The notes beneath the pieces were generated by a model. That model was given only the letters and a program-made list of their open reading frames with translations, searched no databases and was not told where the DNA came from. Shown in pieces: positions 1 through 10,845 of a stretch of DNA of 64,000 bases. This DNA comes from Pomphorhynchus laevis (Eukaryota > Acanthocephala > Palaeacanthocephala > Echinorhynchida > Pomphorhynchidae), in NCBI GenBank assembly GCA_012934845.2, contig WNNJ02003205.1, forward strand, positions 1-64,000, given 5' to 3'. The stretch's first letter is position 1. Each line of letters begins with the position of its first letter. The position numbers were made by a program, and so were the translations under genes.

Positions 1-1
1 C

Positions 2-268
2 GGCGATTTATTGCCTTTAACAGCTGCGAACACGTTAGGTATACGAATTACTGTGATATCGTCAATCGAAAAATACAGTGACAACATCGAGTTTATACCA
101 GCATCGCCGAAACAAATTGACAAAAACAAGCCAGAAGTGTCGGATGTCCACGTGTATCTTGCTTTCACACAGTACAGAAAAGGCCATTATAATTCTACGC
201 AAGCGATAGGACAAAATTCTACAAATTCCACACTAGATCTGGAAACTAAGAGCATGAACATTAGATGA
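2..268 (+). CDS. C-terminal fragment of an OTU-like cysteine protease ORF
   Basis: The reading frame is open from the left edge to a TGA at 266-268, so the 5' part lies outside the window. The fragment begins GDLLPLTAANTLG and ends soon after a KGHYN motif. OTU-family deubiquitinase-like proteases end in the same layout: a 'GD..PL..a..lg..i.vi' strand-helix segment followed by the catalytic histidine in an 'HY' context. The catalytic Cys region is not in the window. OTU domains occur in host proteins and also as passengers in insect and cnidarian transposons, and with so many retroelements next door a transposon origin is likely. No intron signal is evident, and the tail after the His is Asn/Ser/Thr-rich. 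Confidence 0.45.
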   Translation, partial: GDLLPLTAANTLGIRITVISSIEKYSDNIEFIPASPKQIDKNKPEVSDVHVYLAFTQYRKGHYNSTQAIGQNSTNSTLDLETKSMNIR

Positions 269-1010
269 TTTATAATTTTGGATTTTAGCGATGTAAGTGT
301 TCACATCGTGCGTGATTGACATTCATTTAGTGTAAATTTCCATATCAAAGGTATTTACTTGTGATGTAAATATTCGATTTCTAATTTATAAAATTTTCGA
401 ATTTATCTCATTCGGTTTCAAATATTCAACTATACATTTTATCAATAAAATCAAAAAGAAGAGTAATTTTTCGCTTTGTTTTAATAATTTTTAAAATATT
501 ATAAATATTTTAAATAATATTTAAATAATATTTAATAATATTTTTGTTTCTGATAATATTTTAAATGTATGTAAATATAATTTTGTAATTTAAGAGTGTG
601 AATCAAAAGATATAAATAATTAATTAATTCATCATAATTATTAATTCAATAATTATGAATTTTAAAAATTCATAATTAGGGGAAATATTTATAATATATT
701 ATAATATATATTATAATATAATATAATTAAACAAATTGTGTTAAAATTATAGTTTATTAATAATTTAAGACATTAAATTTTAGGTTCTACATTATTTTCT
801 TCATTAAAAAGATTTTATTCAATAACAGTGACAATATTTTGTTAGCTTCTGTTGTCATTTTCTGAAATTTACAAAAGGTTTAAAAAATCATTTATTCTTA
901 TATGTTTCAATGAATTTAATAATTATTAAATTTTGTTCAAAAAACTCGTGTAATTCCTGCTGGTGATAAAAGTAGAAAATTAAAGTTGATCATTGATTGA
1001 AGACATTAAT
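269..1010. other. AT-rich non-coding stretch
   Basis: No coding frame of interest was seen. The sequence is very AT-rich with runs such as ATTATAATATA near 690-725, and resembles intergenic DNA or decayed repeats. It ends where the Naiad 3' terminus begins. Confidence 0.5.
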
Positions 1011-1230
1011 CAAATCAAATAACTGAGTCTACGTATTTAATATAATTATAACATATACAAAATGCAGTTAATGCTAAATCAAAATTTAATAATTTAATAA
1101 TAAAATAAATAATTGTTATAAGATTTTTTATAATTTAAATCAACTTAACAATAAAAAATTGAAATTTAAAATAAACGTCATTTTTATGAATTGACTAATA
1201 AATAACAGACGTTGTATCAGAATTAGGATC

Positions 1231-1333
1231 AGAGGTCATCAGGAGGAACTGCTATGCTATCAGGTTTGGGCCCCTAACTCCTCTACCCAACATAGCAAAG
1301 GGGCCAAATACATACAAACGATGTATTTCCTCT
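1231..1333 (-). other. Conserved Naiad 3' structured block (hammerhead-like fold)
   Basis: On the minus strand the order is AGAGGAAATACAT, a 7-base loop, ATGTATTT, GGCCCC, then a GCTATG...CATAGC stem, then CTGATGACCTCT. The AAATACAT/ATGTATTT arms are perfect 8-bp complements, and AGAG/CTCT can close the ends. The order GAAA, hairpin, U-rich joint, stem, CUGAUGA matches a hammerhead opened at stem II, but one extra base sits beside CUGAUGA and base pair 1.1-2.1 does not form. The block recurs at 4.7, 7.5, 8.8, 20.1, 29.3, 42.7, 43.1 and 58.7 kb in varying states. Confidence 0.45.
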
Positions 1334-1352
1334 GATAAAACTATCTAGTATC

Positions 1353-2565
1353 TTATTCTAATAAGATAATAACAAAGTTATTATCCATCCATAAAAATTT
1401 TCCGCTAATTTTGGCACTTAAAAGTTTAAATTTATTTTTTATATTATTGTGTTGATTTATATATTTTACTATTTTCTGCTTGATGTTATTTTTATAGTAA
1501 CCTAGTTTAAAATATGTATCTATTAAATTATTTAAATGATTTTGAAAAAAGCCAATATCATTACATATTGTTGCAATTCTTAAAATTTCATTATTTAATG
1601 TATTATATTTTATATTATATGGTATGCATGAATGCTCATGCAAAAATATGTTTCTTGTAAATTTAAATATGTCATCTTTACGATATAAATTAATAGTAGT
1701 TTTAGTTAATGTTAATTTAATGTTAATATATATACACCTTCCTTTTCATCAATATTGGTATTGTTAAGAATATGGCTTTTTGCATAAATTTGTTCACTAA
1801 TCGAATAAAAATTATTAGAATTAAATACACATATATCAACAATGTATCGAAACATATATTTCACATATTTATGTAGTTTAGATTTAGTTTTTACACAGTT
1901 ATGAACAAATTCATATTCTATAAAGCTTAAAAACAAGTCAGCTATAATTGGGCTACTATTACCTCACATTGGAATATTTTTACTTGTCTAAATATAGATG
2001 TACCTACTGTTAAATAATTTTGATTTATCAAAATATTTAAGGATTCTATTAATTCAATTTTATCCATATATTTATATTTACTTGATGGTTTAATTTTTGT
2101 TAGATAGGCGTTATAATTATTATAACATATATATGTATATCTTTTTCCGAATATAAGGTTAATTAATTTTACTAACGCTTCTTTAATATCTACTAAATCT
2201 AGATTTGTATAAAGCGTACTAAAATCGTATGTATTTATATTTTGAAAATTTATTCCTTTTGTCTGTTCTAAAAATTCTTTTGTAGAATTAATACTGAAAT
2301 AGTGTTTTATACCAGTATTAATTTCGATTACCTTGCAATATTTTTTAAAGTGTGCTTTAATTACTTTAAGTATTTTATTCATATAGACAGAAAGTGGTTT
2401 TAATGTACATTTAAACGCACTACATATGAACCTAGGTTTTATTGGATTTTTATGTAATTTTGGATTCCAATATAATATAGGTATAGTTTTATTATCTGAT
2501 TCAACCTTTATACCCTTTTTATCCATTATAGAACAGTGACTTGTAATAATTGTTTCTAAACTCAA
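1353..2565 (-). pseudogene. Naiad N1 reverse transcriptase region
   Basis: The frames from 2565 down to 1353 carry the RT core: the YWNPKLHKNP and RFICSAF segment, the motif-A region (YDFSTLYTNL), a FRQV segment just before the point where other copies read GVPMGGN, then FLSFIEYEF and the YxDD-box region. PLKxH-K and LYTN wording is typical of Penelope-like RTs rather than LINE or LTR RTs. The region reads in several frames and is not translatable as it stands. The 1353-1643 frame is the C-terminal tail after the RT (MHEHSCIPYN), conserved in most other Naiad copies here. Confidence 0.75.
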
Positions 2566-3502
2566 CTCACTACGTTCATATGTTGGATTTACATTTAAAT
2601 CATTAGAATTAACTTATTTCATCAGTATATCATAAAAAAGTATTTTGCATATGAAGACAAAGTTATTACTACCTTTATCAATAGTTGTTATTATATAGTT
2701 ATCCTTTAATTTAGTAAGTTCTTTACACATATCTTTATTAATTTAATCTTTCCTTCTATAATTGTTTGTTATTTTCATTTTATTTTTAATTTTATCAAAT
2801 ATATAATCTTTCCAAATGTTTATCTTAGATATATTCGAGCTTTCACTATTAATTAGCTTACCAAAGTAAGCATTTAAATTATTATTTAACGAATTGTAAA
2901 TTTTATTTTTGTCGTTGTTATTATTTAATCTATATTTATACCCTTTTGATAGCGTTTTCCTTAATTCATTGTTTCCAATTAATTCTAGATTATGGGTACA
3001 TATATGTTCATTTATTATATCAAAACTAAGACTTTTACAATTGCATTATGTTTTCATTATGTTTCTAATATTATCGTTACATATTGATTTTAATTCTTTA
3101 TTATAATTAGAAATTTTTCGCCCTAATGGTTGTAAGAGTTTATACCTTATTTTAGGAATATATTTACTTTAATCTGATCCTATTATTTCTTCACTTTTAG
3201 AATTGTTTAAAAGTCCGGCTATATTTATGTTATCTTTACATTTATTAATGAAGTTTATGATTAATGTATATTTTCTATTGTTATTATTAACATTTATTGT
3301 ACGATTATAGTATTTTGTATTACAATAACTGTCTATTATACAACTTAGCCTATTATAGTCGTTAATTAATCTTTGATTTATTGAAAAACTGTAGAAAAAC
3401 TTCTTATAATTACATAAAGATTTTATAATTTATTATCTCTTAAAAGTTGTTTTAATATTTCAAATTGTTCATAAATATATTTCTATTTTAATATTTTTAA
3501 CT

Positions 3503-3920
3503 CTATTTTCCTATTCCTTTTACCACCATTACTTCTTGTTTGCGTTTAACCGGATTATTATAATATAATTGTTTATTACTACTTCTGCCAATTCCTTGTA
3601 CCACGCCATTCAATCCTAATGGGTACATGGAATTAAGCGTTTTAATCCAAAAATCTTCTCTTTCTAATAGCTTTTGATTTAATATTGACTTATTTTCTTC
3701 AATAATATGCTCTAAAATAAATAATTTAGTTTTTAATATCATGTCCTATTAATCTCATATGTTTATGAAATATAGTTTGACTATTATGCTGTATATTATA
3801 TATGTGTTGCCTAAACCTAGTTTTTAACATTTGATATGTTTTTCCTATATATTGCAATCCACATGTACATTGTATTAGATACACTACACCTGCGGTATTG
3901 CAGTTGCAATGATCATTAAT
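3503..3920 (-). pseudogene. Naiad N1 GIY-YIG endonuclease region
   Basis: The minus strand encodes the same GIY-YIG nuclease seen better at 44515-44111, with QYIGKT-type wording around 3870-3840 and the tail NSMYPLGLNGVVQGIGRSSN. Just upstream (about 4060-3900) is a cysteine cluster of the CNRKNC..C type followed by a His/Cys group, the zinc motif that precedes GIY-YIG in permuted PLEs. GIY-YIG nucleases make the DNA nick that primes PLE reverse transcription. The copy is broken. Confidence 0.7.
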
Positions 3921-4139
3921 ATTTAATTAAAAACATTTGTTTGTCGTATTAATTACAATACAATTATTATTTATAACATCACAAACTATACAATTTTTTC
4001 TGTTACATTTAAAAAATCTAAAATCAAAATCAATAGTACTCCAATCTGGTTGAGTACATGTAACTTTTAAGTCATAATTTTTAACGTTGCTTTTTCGGTG
4101 TCGCCACCTAGTTTAGTTGACTCAGACTAAACTTACAAC

Positions 4140-4272
4140 AGGCCATCCAGCAGCATCTGACAGGGGGCTGCCCTGCTTAAGGCGGCTTGCAGGCTGGAAC
4201 AAGATCTATAAAGATCTACCACCTTCACTCCAAGCGCTACGCGACCTGGCTATTGGCCATTACCTGGTCTCT
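4140..4272 (+). pseudogene. LINE 3' fragment (RT C-terminal tail)
   Basis: A GC-rich island in AT-rich surroundings. The plus strand reads LPCLRRLAGWNKIYKDLP then PSLQALRDLAIGHYLVS and a stop near 4273. The 'WN.I...LP.SL' pattern is the usual extreme C-terminus of CR1/Jockey-type LINE ORF2 proteins. It abuts the 5' end of Naiad N1, so N1 may have been inserted next to or into it. The family is not identified and only about 130 bp remain. Confidence 0.35.
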
Positions 4273-4496
4273 TAAACGTGATCACGTGAAGCAGTTTACA
4301 TTTTAAAGTGTAAACACCTTGTGATGAAAACTTCTCACTTTTTTAAAAATTAATAATTCATCAAACTTGTTTGAAAATAAGAAAAAATAATAGTAAAGTC
4401 GTAACCAATAATACATAGTTTCAGTATTTCTGACAGAGGTCATATTACCGGGAAAACAAAGTCCACTGGTCAATAATAACATGTCAGTAGAACAAT

Positions 4497-4860
4497 TCAA
4501 ATAAGCTAACTGAGTCTACGTATTTAATATAATTATAAAATATACAAAACATAATAATGCTAAATCGAAATTTAATAATTAAATAATAAAATTAATAATT
4601 GTTTTTAGATTTTTTATAATTTAAATCAAGTTAAAATAAAAAATTGAAATTTAAAATAAACTTAATTTTTATGAATTGACTAATAAATAACAGACGTTGT
4701 ATCAGAATAAGAATTAGAGGTCATCATGAGGAACTGCTATGCTATCAGGTTTGGGCCCCTAACTCATCTACCCAACATAGCAAAGAGGCCAAATACATAC
4801 AAATGATCTGATAAAACGATCTAGTATCATATCTAGTATCATATCTGATACACTATCTAG
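4497..4860 (-). mobile_element. Naiad-type PLE, 3'-end-only copy
   Basis: This matches the 3' non-coding part of the other Naiad copies: the AGCTAACTGAGTCTACG terminus, the AT-rich spacer, CAGACGTTGTATCAGAATAAG, and the hairpin block CTGCTATGCTATCAGG to CCCAACATAGCA. There is no coding sequence. The copy is heavily 5'-truncated, which is common for target-primed retroelements. A short duplicated ATCTAGTATC sequence follows near 4810-4850. Confidence 0.75.
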
Positions 4861-5047
4861 TTGCCAAACAAATTTAGTGAATTGAATTGAAACCGAATAA
4901 TTACGAAAGTTGAATGAAACATATTTAAATACATAATGTGTGACTCATTTACATCTTATCACATCAAAGTAAATGATGAGATAATGGTTTTAATAATTGT
5001 TTCCATCAAAATAATAGTTAATTTAATTCAATGAAAAAATTATAAAA

Positions 5048-5119
5048 ATGTCAGAAATTAATTATATTGAAATACCAGATAACTGTGAACTAGATTACCC
5101 AAAATTCCACAACATTGCA
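5048..5119 (+). CDS. Possible short host first exon
   Basis: An ATG in a good context (aaaaATGtc) opens 24 codons, MSEINYIEIPDNCELDYPKF and four more, that run straight into GTGAGT, a strong splice donor, in phase 0. The composition looks coding (acidic, few rare runs). No partner exon was recognised and the frame continues only 30 codons further before a stop. The gene could lie beyond the retroelements or be a chance ORF. Confidence 0.2.
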
Positions 5120-5607
5120 GTGAGTTGTAGATTATTATGTTCAAAGATAGTATTTAAAGATATTGAAATATATCTATTGTGTTCAAGGAAGTGTATTTAT
5201 AGATGTAAATAATTCTTAAACGCATTTAGTTTAAGACATACATTATACATACATTTAAACACATACATTATAATGCAAGTTATTAATGTTTAAAACTATG
5301 GCATATCGTTGTTACAAAAATATTAATTATAACTAATTATAATATATAAATAAGATATTAACATACGAGTTTATAAGCGTTAGTAACAATTATAGCTATC
5401 TAATGAACATTTGTCAACTAAAAAGTAAACACGTTTTGTGAAGTCAATTAAAAAATTTCAAATTCAAGACCATTTTATTTTACAAACACTAAATTAGAAC
5501 GTTGTATATTAATGGACAGAGATTTCAATAGATAATTTTCACAAATGTCAAAATATCTTTAAATACAAAATGATGACTTCAACTAAATAAATACAAAGGG
5601 TTTGCTT

Positions 5608-5778
5608 CTAATGATCTAGTCCATCAGCAATGGTTCGCATTCTGCAGGACAATTCAATCAAATGCATTTCTTGTTTGTACGAAAACTTATATCTCAACCA
5701 GTAAATACTAAATGTCAAATATATCCATAAGAATATGACGCATGTTGACATTTTGGTCGTAGAATCAGGTTTGCAAAA
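5608..5778 (-). CDS. Possible terminal exon of a membrane protein
   Basis: The minus strand reads FCKPDSTTKMSTCVIFLW..., then a hydrophobic stretch of about 17 residues (VIFLWIYLTFSIYWL), then a basic, charged tail ending RTIADGLDH and TAG at 5608. One membrane segment followed by a cytosolic tail is plausible for a host receptor or transporter C-terminus. The upstream limit is an in-frame stop at 5779 and no convincing splice acceptor was found. Family not recognised. Confidence 0.2.
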   Translation of the reverse strand, partial: FCKPDSTTKMSTCVIFLWIYLTFSIYWLRYKFSYKQEMHLIELSCRMRTIADGLDH

Positions 5779-6684
5779 TTATTCTCTATGCTTGTACGTT
5801 CAAATCTTATTTGTTTGTTATATTTCGCCTTCTTTATGCGTAAAGTGCACGATTTTGATCATCATCTATAACTACAATTCTCGATCTGTGATTTTATTGA
5901 CGAAATTCTATTGGTGATGTTATTGTTTAAAATCACTTCATAAGTTGAAATATGCTTGAATGGTGATAAAATCTTAGCATAATAACGTTATTAGGCGTTA
6001 AGGCGTGGCAAGACGACAATTTATGTTCAATGACTATAATCAGTTTATAGTTTGAGCAAAATTGTTGTACTCGTATAAATATAATAATTCTAATTGGATT
6101 GAGGATTGAATACAAATTTAAACAGGAAGTACTCGCTTAAATTGAATAACTGGTTTTCTTATTGACATATAGTTTAATTTAGTTATCAGATTCGAATTTA
6201 ATTTTTTGCCAGAATATTGCATACATGAGACGACAAATCAAACTTGTGAAAAGTTTGTGTTGATGTTGAATGATGACTTTAGCAAACAAAAAGTAATTAC
6301 ATCAGCTTCAACAATAAATATATTTATGATTGTGAATTCTTAAATTTAAATTTAAGAATGTGAATTTTAGTCAAATTTCGAATGATTTTAGTCAAAAATC
6401 ATTTCTCGTATCAAAATAGTGACGAAAATTACCATAAGAAATATTTGTTGAATGTAATTTTTTTTGCCAGCTCAAATGATATTGTTCTACATTATTAGTA
6501 TTCTTTAAAATTTAACACAATAACTTTTTCTCAATACGTTACTATTTAAAGATAACCTAATCTGAACTTGCTGTATTCAATAATTGCTATAAACTTACAA
6601 AATAGATGACATTTTCATAATTCTTAAAGCACAACACGTAACGTTTATATTTCGATATGCTTTATATTAAGTATATTAACCATC

Positions 6685-7752
6685 AAGTAAATATAAATAT
6701 ATAGATAAAATTGAATTAATAGAATCCTCAAATATTTTGATAAATCAAAATTATTTAAAGGTAGGGACATCTATATTTAGACAAGTAAAATGAATTTCAA
6801 TAGGTGGTAATTGTAGCCCAATTATAGCTGACTTATTTTTAAGCTTTATAGAATATGAATTTGTTCATAACTCTTTAAAAAATAAATCTAAATTATATAA
6901 AGATATGAAATATATGTTTTGATATATTGATGATATATGTGTATTTAACTCTAACAATTTTTTTCAATAAGCGAACAAATTTATCCATCTAGCATTATTT
7001 TTAACAAAACTTATATTGATGATAAAGAATGTATATATCTGAAATGAACATTAAATTAACATCAATTAAAACTACTATTAATTCATATCGTAAAGATGAC
7101 ATATTTAAATTTACAAGAAACATATTTTTGCATGAGCATTCATGCATACCATATAATATAAAATATAATACATGAAATAATGAAATTTTAAGAATTGCAA
7201 CAATTTGTAACGATATTGGTTTTCTTCAAAATCATTAAAATAATTTAATATATGCATATTTTAAACAAGGTTACTATAAAAATACCATCAAATAGAAAAT
7301 AGTAAAATATATAAACCAACACAATAATATAAAAAATAAATTTAAAAGTATTAGCGGAAAAATTTTATAAATGGATAATAAATAATATACCTTGTATTAG
7401 AATAAGATACTATATAATCAAATTTAATCAGAGGTAATACGTATTTAGCACGTATTTGGCCTACTGCTATGTTGGGTCAATTAATTAGGGCCGAAACCTG
7501 ATAGCATAGCAGTTCCTCCTGGTGACCTTTACTCCTTATTCTGATACAACGTCTGTTATTTATAAGTCAATTTATAAAAATGAGTTTTATTTCAAATTTC
7601 AATTTTTTATTTTAACTTGGTATAAATTATAAAAAAATCTTATAACAATTATTTATTTTATTATTTAATTATTAAATTTTTATTTATTAATATTATTGTT
7701 TTGTTTATTTTATAGTTATATTAAATACGTAGACTCAGTTAGCTGATTTGAT
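6685..7752 (+). mobile_element. Naiad-type PLE, 5'-truncated copy
   Basis: Plus strand. The copy starts in the RT at the IELIESLNILINQNYL segment, passes the GGNCSP-like region, the FIEYEF segment and the YxDD region, then the HEHSCIPYN tail, and ends with the 3' hairpin block (7465-7525) and GTAGACTCAGTTAGCTG near 7745. It lacks the GIY-YIG part, is broken in several places, and is more diverged than N1. Confidence 0.75.
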
Positions 7753-7759
7753 TTATTTA

Positions 7760-8224
7760 AATGAATTTTGATGTTTCTTATATTTGAATGATATATTTAT
7801 TTAAATTATTTTAATGGCAACTTTGGCGATTATTGACAAATTAATTCATTAAGTTATAAATGCGATACAAAATCGGTTTGTTGACGACTCCGGTTTCGTA
7901 TTGAAGGGATTTTTTTGTTTACGATAAGATCGAAATATCTGTTTTTTTTTCTTTTTTGATTTCATTCTCTTTCTGAGAAGATTATTTTTAAGACAAATTT
8001 TCACAATAAGAGAAGTTAAATTGTTTGCTTTGTATTAGACTGCTATTTTAGTTTTTATTTCATTAAAAGAGGAAATTCCAACAATCAATATAAATTTTCC
8101 TCACTCAAGTTTAAATTTTATAAATAGCATCAATTAAATTACAATTATAATTTTAAACAATTTTAATATAATTTCAATTATAATTACAATTAAATTTCAA
8201 ATTCAAAATTATTAGCAAAGTTTT
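7760..8224. other. AT-rich stretch between Naiad copies
   Basis: No gene, RNA or clear repeat unit was recognised. It separates two same-strand Naiad copies and may be the original host sequence. Confidence 0.35.
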
Positions 8225-9060
8225 AAATATTAAAGATTATAATCCGGTTAAACGCAAACCAAGAAGTCATGTCGATAAAAGAAATAAGAAAAATAAACTT
8301 AAAAATATTAAAAAAGATAAGTATATTTATGAACAAGAAATACTAAAACAACTTTTAAGAGATAATCAGCTAAAAGATCTTTATGTAAATATAAGTTATT
8401 CTGAATATCTTTTGTTCAATATATCAAAGATTAATTAACGATTATAATAGACAGTTTTTGTAATATAAAATACTATAATCGGACAATGAATGTTAATAAT
8501 AAGAATAAAAAATACAGACTAACCAATTACTTTATTAATAAATGTACAGCTAACATAAATATACGTAAATATATTTATAGGTAAATATATTTACCTATAT
8601 ATAAATATAGGTAAAGTTTTAAATAATTATAAAAGTAAATAAATAATAAGATTAGATATAAGTAAATATATTCTATAAATAAGGTATAAGATATTTATAC
8701 ATATTTATTTAGACAAGTAAAATGAATTTCAATAGGTGGTAATTGTAGCCCAATTATAGCTGACTTATTTTAAGCTGCTATGTTGGGTAGACGAGTTAGG
8801 GGCCCAAACCTGATAGCATAGCAGTTCCTCCTGATGACCTCTGATCCTAATTCTGATACAACGTCTGTTATTTATTAGTCAATTCATAAAAATGACGTTT
8901 ATTTTAAATATTAATTTTTTATTGTAAGTTGATTTATATTTAAAAAATCTCATAACAATTATTTATTTTATATTTTAATTATTAAATTTTGATTTAGCAT
9001 TATTATGTTTTGTTTATTTTATAATTATATTAAATACGTAGACTCAATTAGCTGATTTGG
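8225..9060 (+). mobile_element. Internally deleted Naiad derivative (mini-Naiad)
   Basis: It begins in the linker after the GIY-YIG (AATCCGGTTAAACGCAAACC), runs to about 8690, then jumps to a short RT piece (GGTAATTGTAGCCCAATT, 8739-8756), then directly to the hairpin block at 8777 and the 3' end at 9060. The same joins occur in the opposite orientation at 43030-43340, including the AGGTAAATATATTTACCTAT block. Shared deletion joints mean a non-autonomous derivative was copied to at least two loci. Confidence 0.65.
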
Positions 9061-9400
9061 TTTACAGAATATGAATTTGTTCGTAACTGATTAAAAAATA
9101 AATCTTAATTATATAAAGATATAAAATATATATTTCGATAGTTTGATGATATATGTGTATTTAACTCTAATAACCTTTATTCAATAAGTAAACATCACTA
9201 ATAAATGAATAGATAATATAAAAATCGTTAGACTTTTTAATAAATTTAAAAGTAAAGAAATAATATAATCAGATTTAAGCTAATATATTTCTTTAATAAA
9301 TGAACATTTTTGTATCCATAATTCAGAATTAATTGAAAATGCGGTATTAAAGAAAATGTTATCAAAAGGGTCTAAATATAGATTAATTTTTTAACCAAAC
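9061..9400 (+). mobile_element. Naiad PLE scraps
   Basis: Short out-of-order pieces: the FIEYEF region and YxDD surroundings (9066-9190), then linker fragments (9230-9300), then a piece matching the sequence just before the DKG region (9300-9390). No complete domain remains. Probably a rearranged or repeatedly deleted copy. Confidence 0.55.
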
Positions 9401-9486
9401 AAAATTTATTTTGCACAATAAAATGAGTTTACGCAAATGGGCTTCAAACTCAGGATCAAATAAAGTATCAAGACCGAATATATCAA

Positions 9487-9816
9487 TCAGTTAGTTTGAG
9501 ATTGGTAATTGCCTCTGCTTGATAGAAGGGCTCTTAGACAAGCAGATGCAGATCTAATTATGGCGAAAGCGATCTTGCGCTTTAATTCAACAATGACGTC
9601 GCAGTATTGTAATAAGCTTGCCCTGGTGAGCATGAACGCAATGGACTTGAGTACTGAGTTTGCTCGGCTGCCAATGCCTCCAGAGGTTGATAAAAACAAA
9701 GGAACGAAACCGTTTTGCTCCACCAGAGATATTCGTTCGTTGTATTTGGCGAACTTAAGCGATTCGTTGTATTCGAATGATGACAAAGGCTCTCTGACAT
9801 ACTTAGGGAACCTCAT
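9487..9816 (-). pseudogene. Family D C-terminal endonuclease-like domain
   Basis: The frame of 109 codons contains KFAKYNERISLVEQNGFVPL, STSGGIGSRAN and a helical tail. It aligns with D2's KVAKYEERIRLVENANFSPI and SSVGGFGKTTD. In D2 the preceding segment, NARADISCSGLYG to FLDISMYN, looks like the acidic core of a PD-(D/E)XK restriction-like endonuclease. That core is missing here. The assignment as the 3' endonuclease of an RLE-type LINE is inferred from position and pattern. Confidence 0.5.
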
Positions 9817-9841
9817 GGCGTATAATGTGAATTAACGGAAC

Positions 9842-10507
9842 TTAATATGTAGCGAACCCAGCCATCGCTAGGGGATCACCCTGCGTGACTCCTTCCATTG
9901 ACAGAATGCTATCACTCCCCAAAGCTAATTGTGCAGGTGTGGCATAAATGTTACTAAGCGTCGTGGATAAAGACGGGTAAGTAAACTCAATATTGTGTAG
10001 TGCAACAGCTCGGTTGACAGAATTGAAGGCATTTGAAGCATCCACGGCAAGCAGGCACTGATCTCTATCGATTTAATATGCGTCACAAATGAAATGTATG
10101 GCATACTCAATACCTGCTATATGGTAAGCTGCCAACTGAACAGTGCCTGCTGCACTCTGTAAGTCATCCCGAATCAAACAAAGCAAGGCTTTGCATATGA
10201 TGCGGCTTGCCACGTTACAGACCCCTATTGGCCGAATGCTACCATAATGCTTCCCGATGGCCACCAATCTGCATGCAGTGAACGCGTCGAGTGAGTTGGG
10301 AGCCATCCACTCAGTAGCCAAACACCTTCCAAAATTCGACAAAGCCATAGCAAGCGAGCGCGACGCAGGTCCGAATCTAGAGAGCATATGTCTCCACAGA
10401 ACCGAGTCAATACCAGACGGTCCCGAGCTACCCTTCGTACTTTTGCATGCCTCTATAATGTGCTCTTCGTCGGGTACATCGAAACGGACTGGATGGTGAA
10501 AGACCAC
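9842..10507 (-). pseudogene. Family D reverse transcriptase, truncated
   Basis: RT fingers and palm in two pieces of one frame (10507-10073 and 10045-9842), separated by an in-frame TAA near 10073. Recognisable blocks are SSGPSGIDSVLW, FTACRLVAIGK, IRPIGVCNV, a motif-A-like DASNAFNSVNR and TQGDPLAMA. The sequence after TQGDP is deleted, so the catalytic YADD box is absent. These blocks are shared with D2 (TACTLIPVDND, VRPIGIGE, LIDAKNAFN, TQGDPLLIA). Confidence 0.7.
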
Positions 10508-10845
10508 ATTGGTTAATAGCTGCGACAGTAAAGCCTCAGGTGGGCTTGAACAGCTTTTGGATGCAAATCTTGTAGAATATCCCTTACACTTTTTGAACCC
10601 ATCATCGAATCAAATTTCAAGGCACTTAAGCATTCTCCTCCTCCATGACATGCATTCCTGCACTAATCATTCATCTTTTCATGAGATTAATGTAATTTCT
10701 TTTCCAATCATAATTACTGAATTTTGGCTTGCGGTAATTAAGAGTATGTTGCAAGTAAAGCGATTCGTCAAATAACTCTCGAAACCGAAACTGTTGCCAA
10801 AGATTTAGGCGACGTTCCAGTGTTTGACGAATCAACGAAATTTTC

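Larger units (their letters stand above)
1011..4139 (-). mobile_element. Penelope-like element, Naiad-type (N1), near full length, broken
   Basis: This is the most complete single copy, on the minus strand. Its 5' end (4139) is shared exactly with the copy ending at 44770, so that boundary is probably the true one; its 3' end is the recurring AACTGAGTCTACG block near 1011. In element order it carries a Cys-rich zinc motif (about 4060-3900), a GIY-YIG endonuclease (3920-3503), a long linker, the PLE 'DKG'-like motif (DKASNNFVF), the RT (2565-1700) and a 3' region with conserved hairpins (1333-1231). The GIY-YIG lies before the RT, the reverse of classical Penelope. The coding region has several breaks. 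Identity to other copies in the window is high, so it is not very old. Confidence 0.8.
4861..6684. other. AT-rich region without a recognised gene
   Basis: Mostly non-coding in appearance. Two short coding-like stretches are listed separately (5048-5119 plus; 5608-5778 minus). Nothing else was recognised, and no RNA gene was seen. Confidence 0.4.

Noticed and set aside
660-725. AT palindromes (ATATTATAATAT) as a possible origin or regulatory site
   Set aside because: Such runs are expected in DNA this AT-rich and nothing nearby supports a role.
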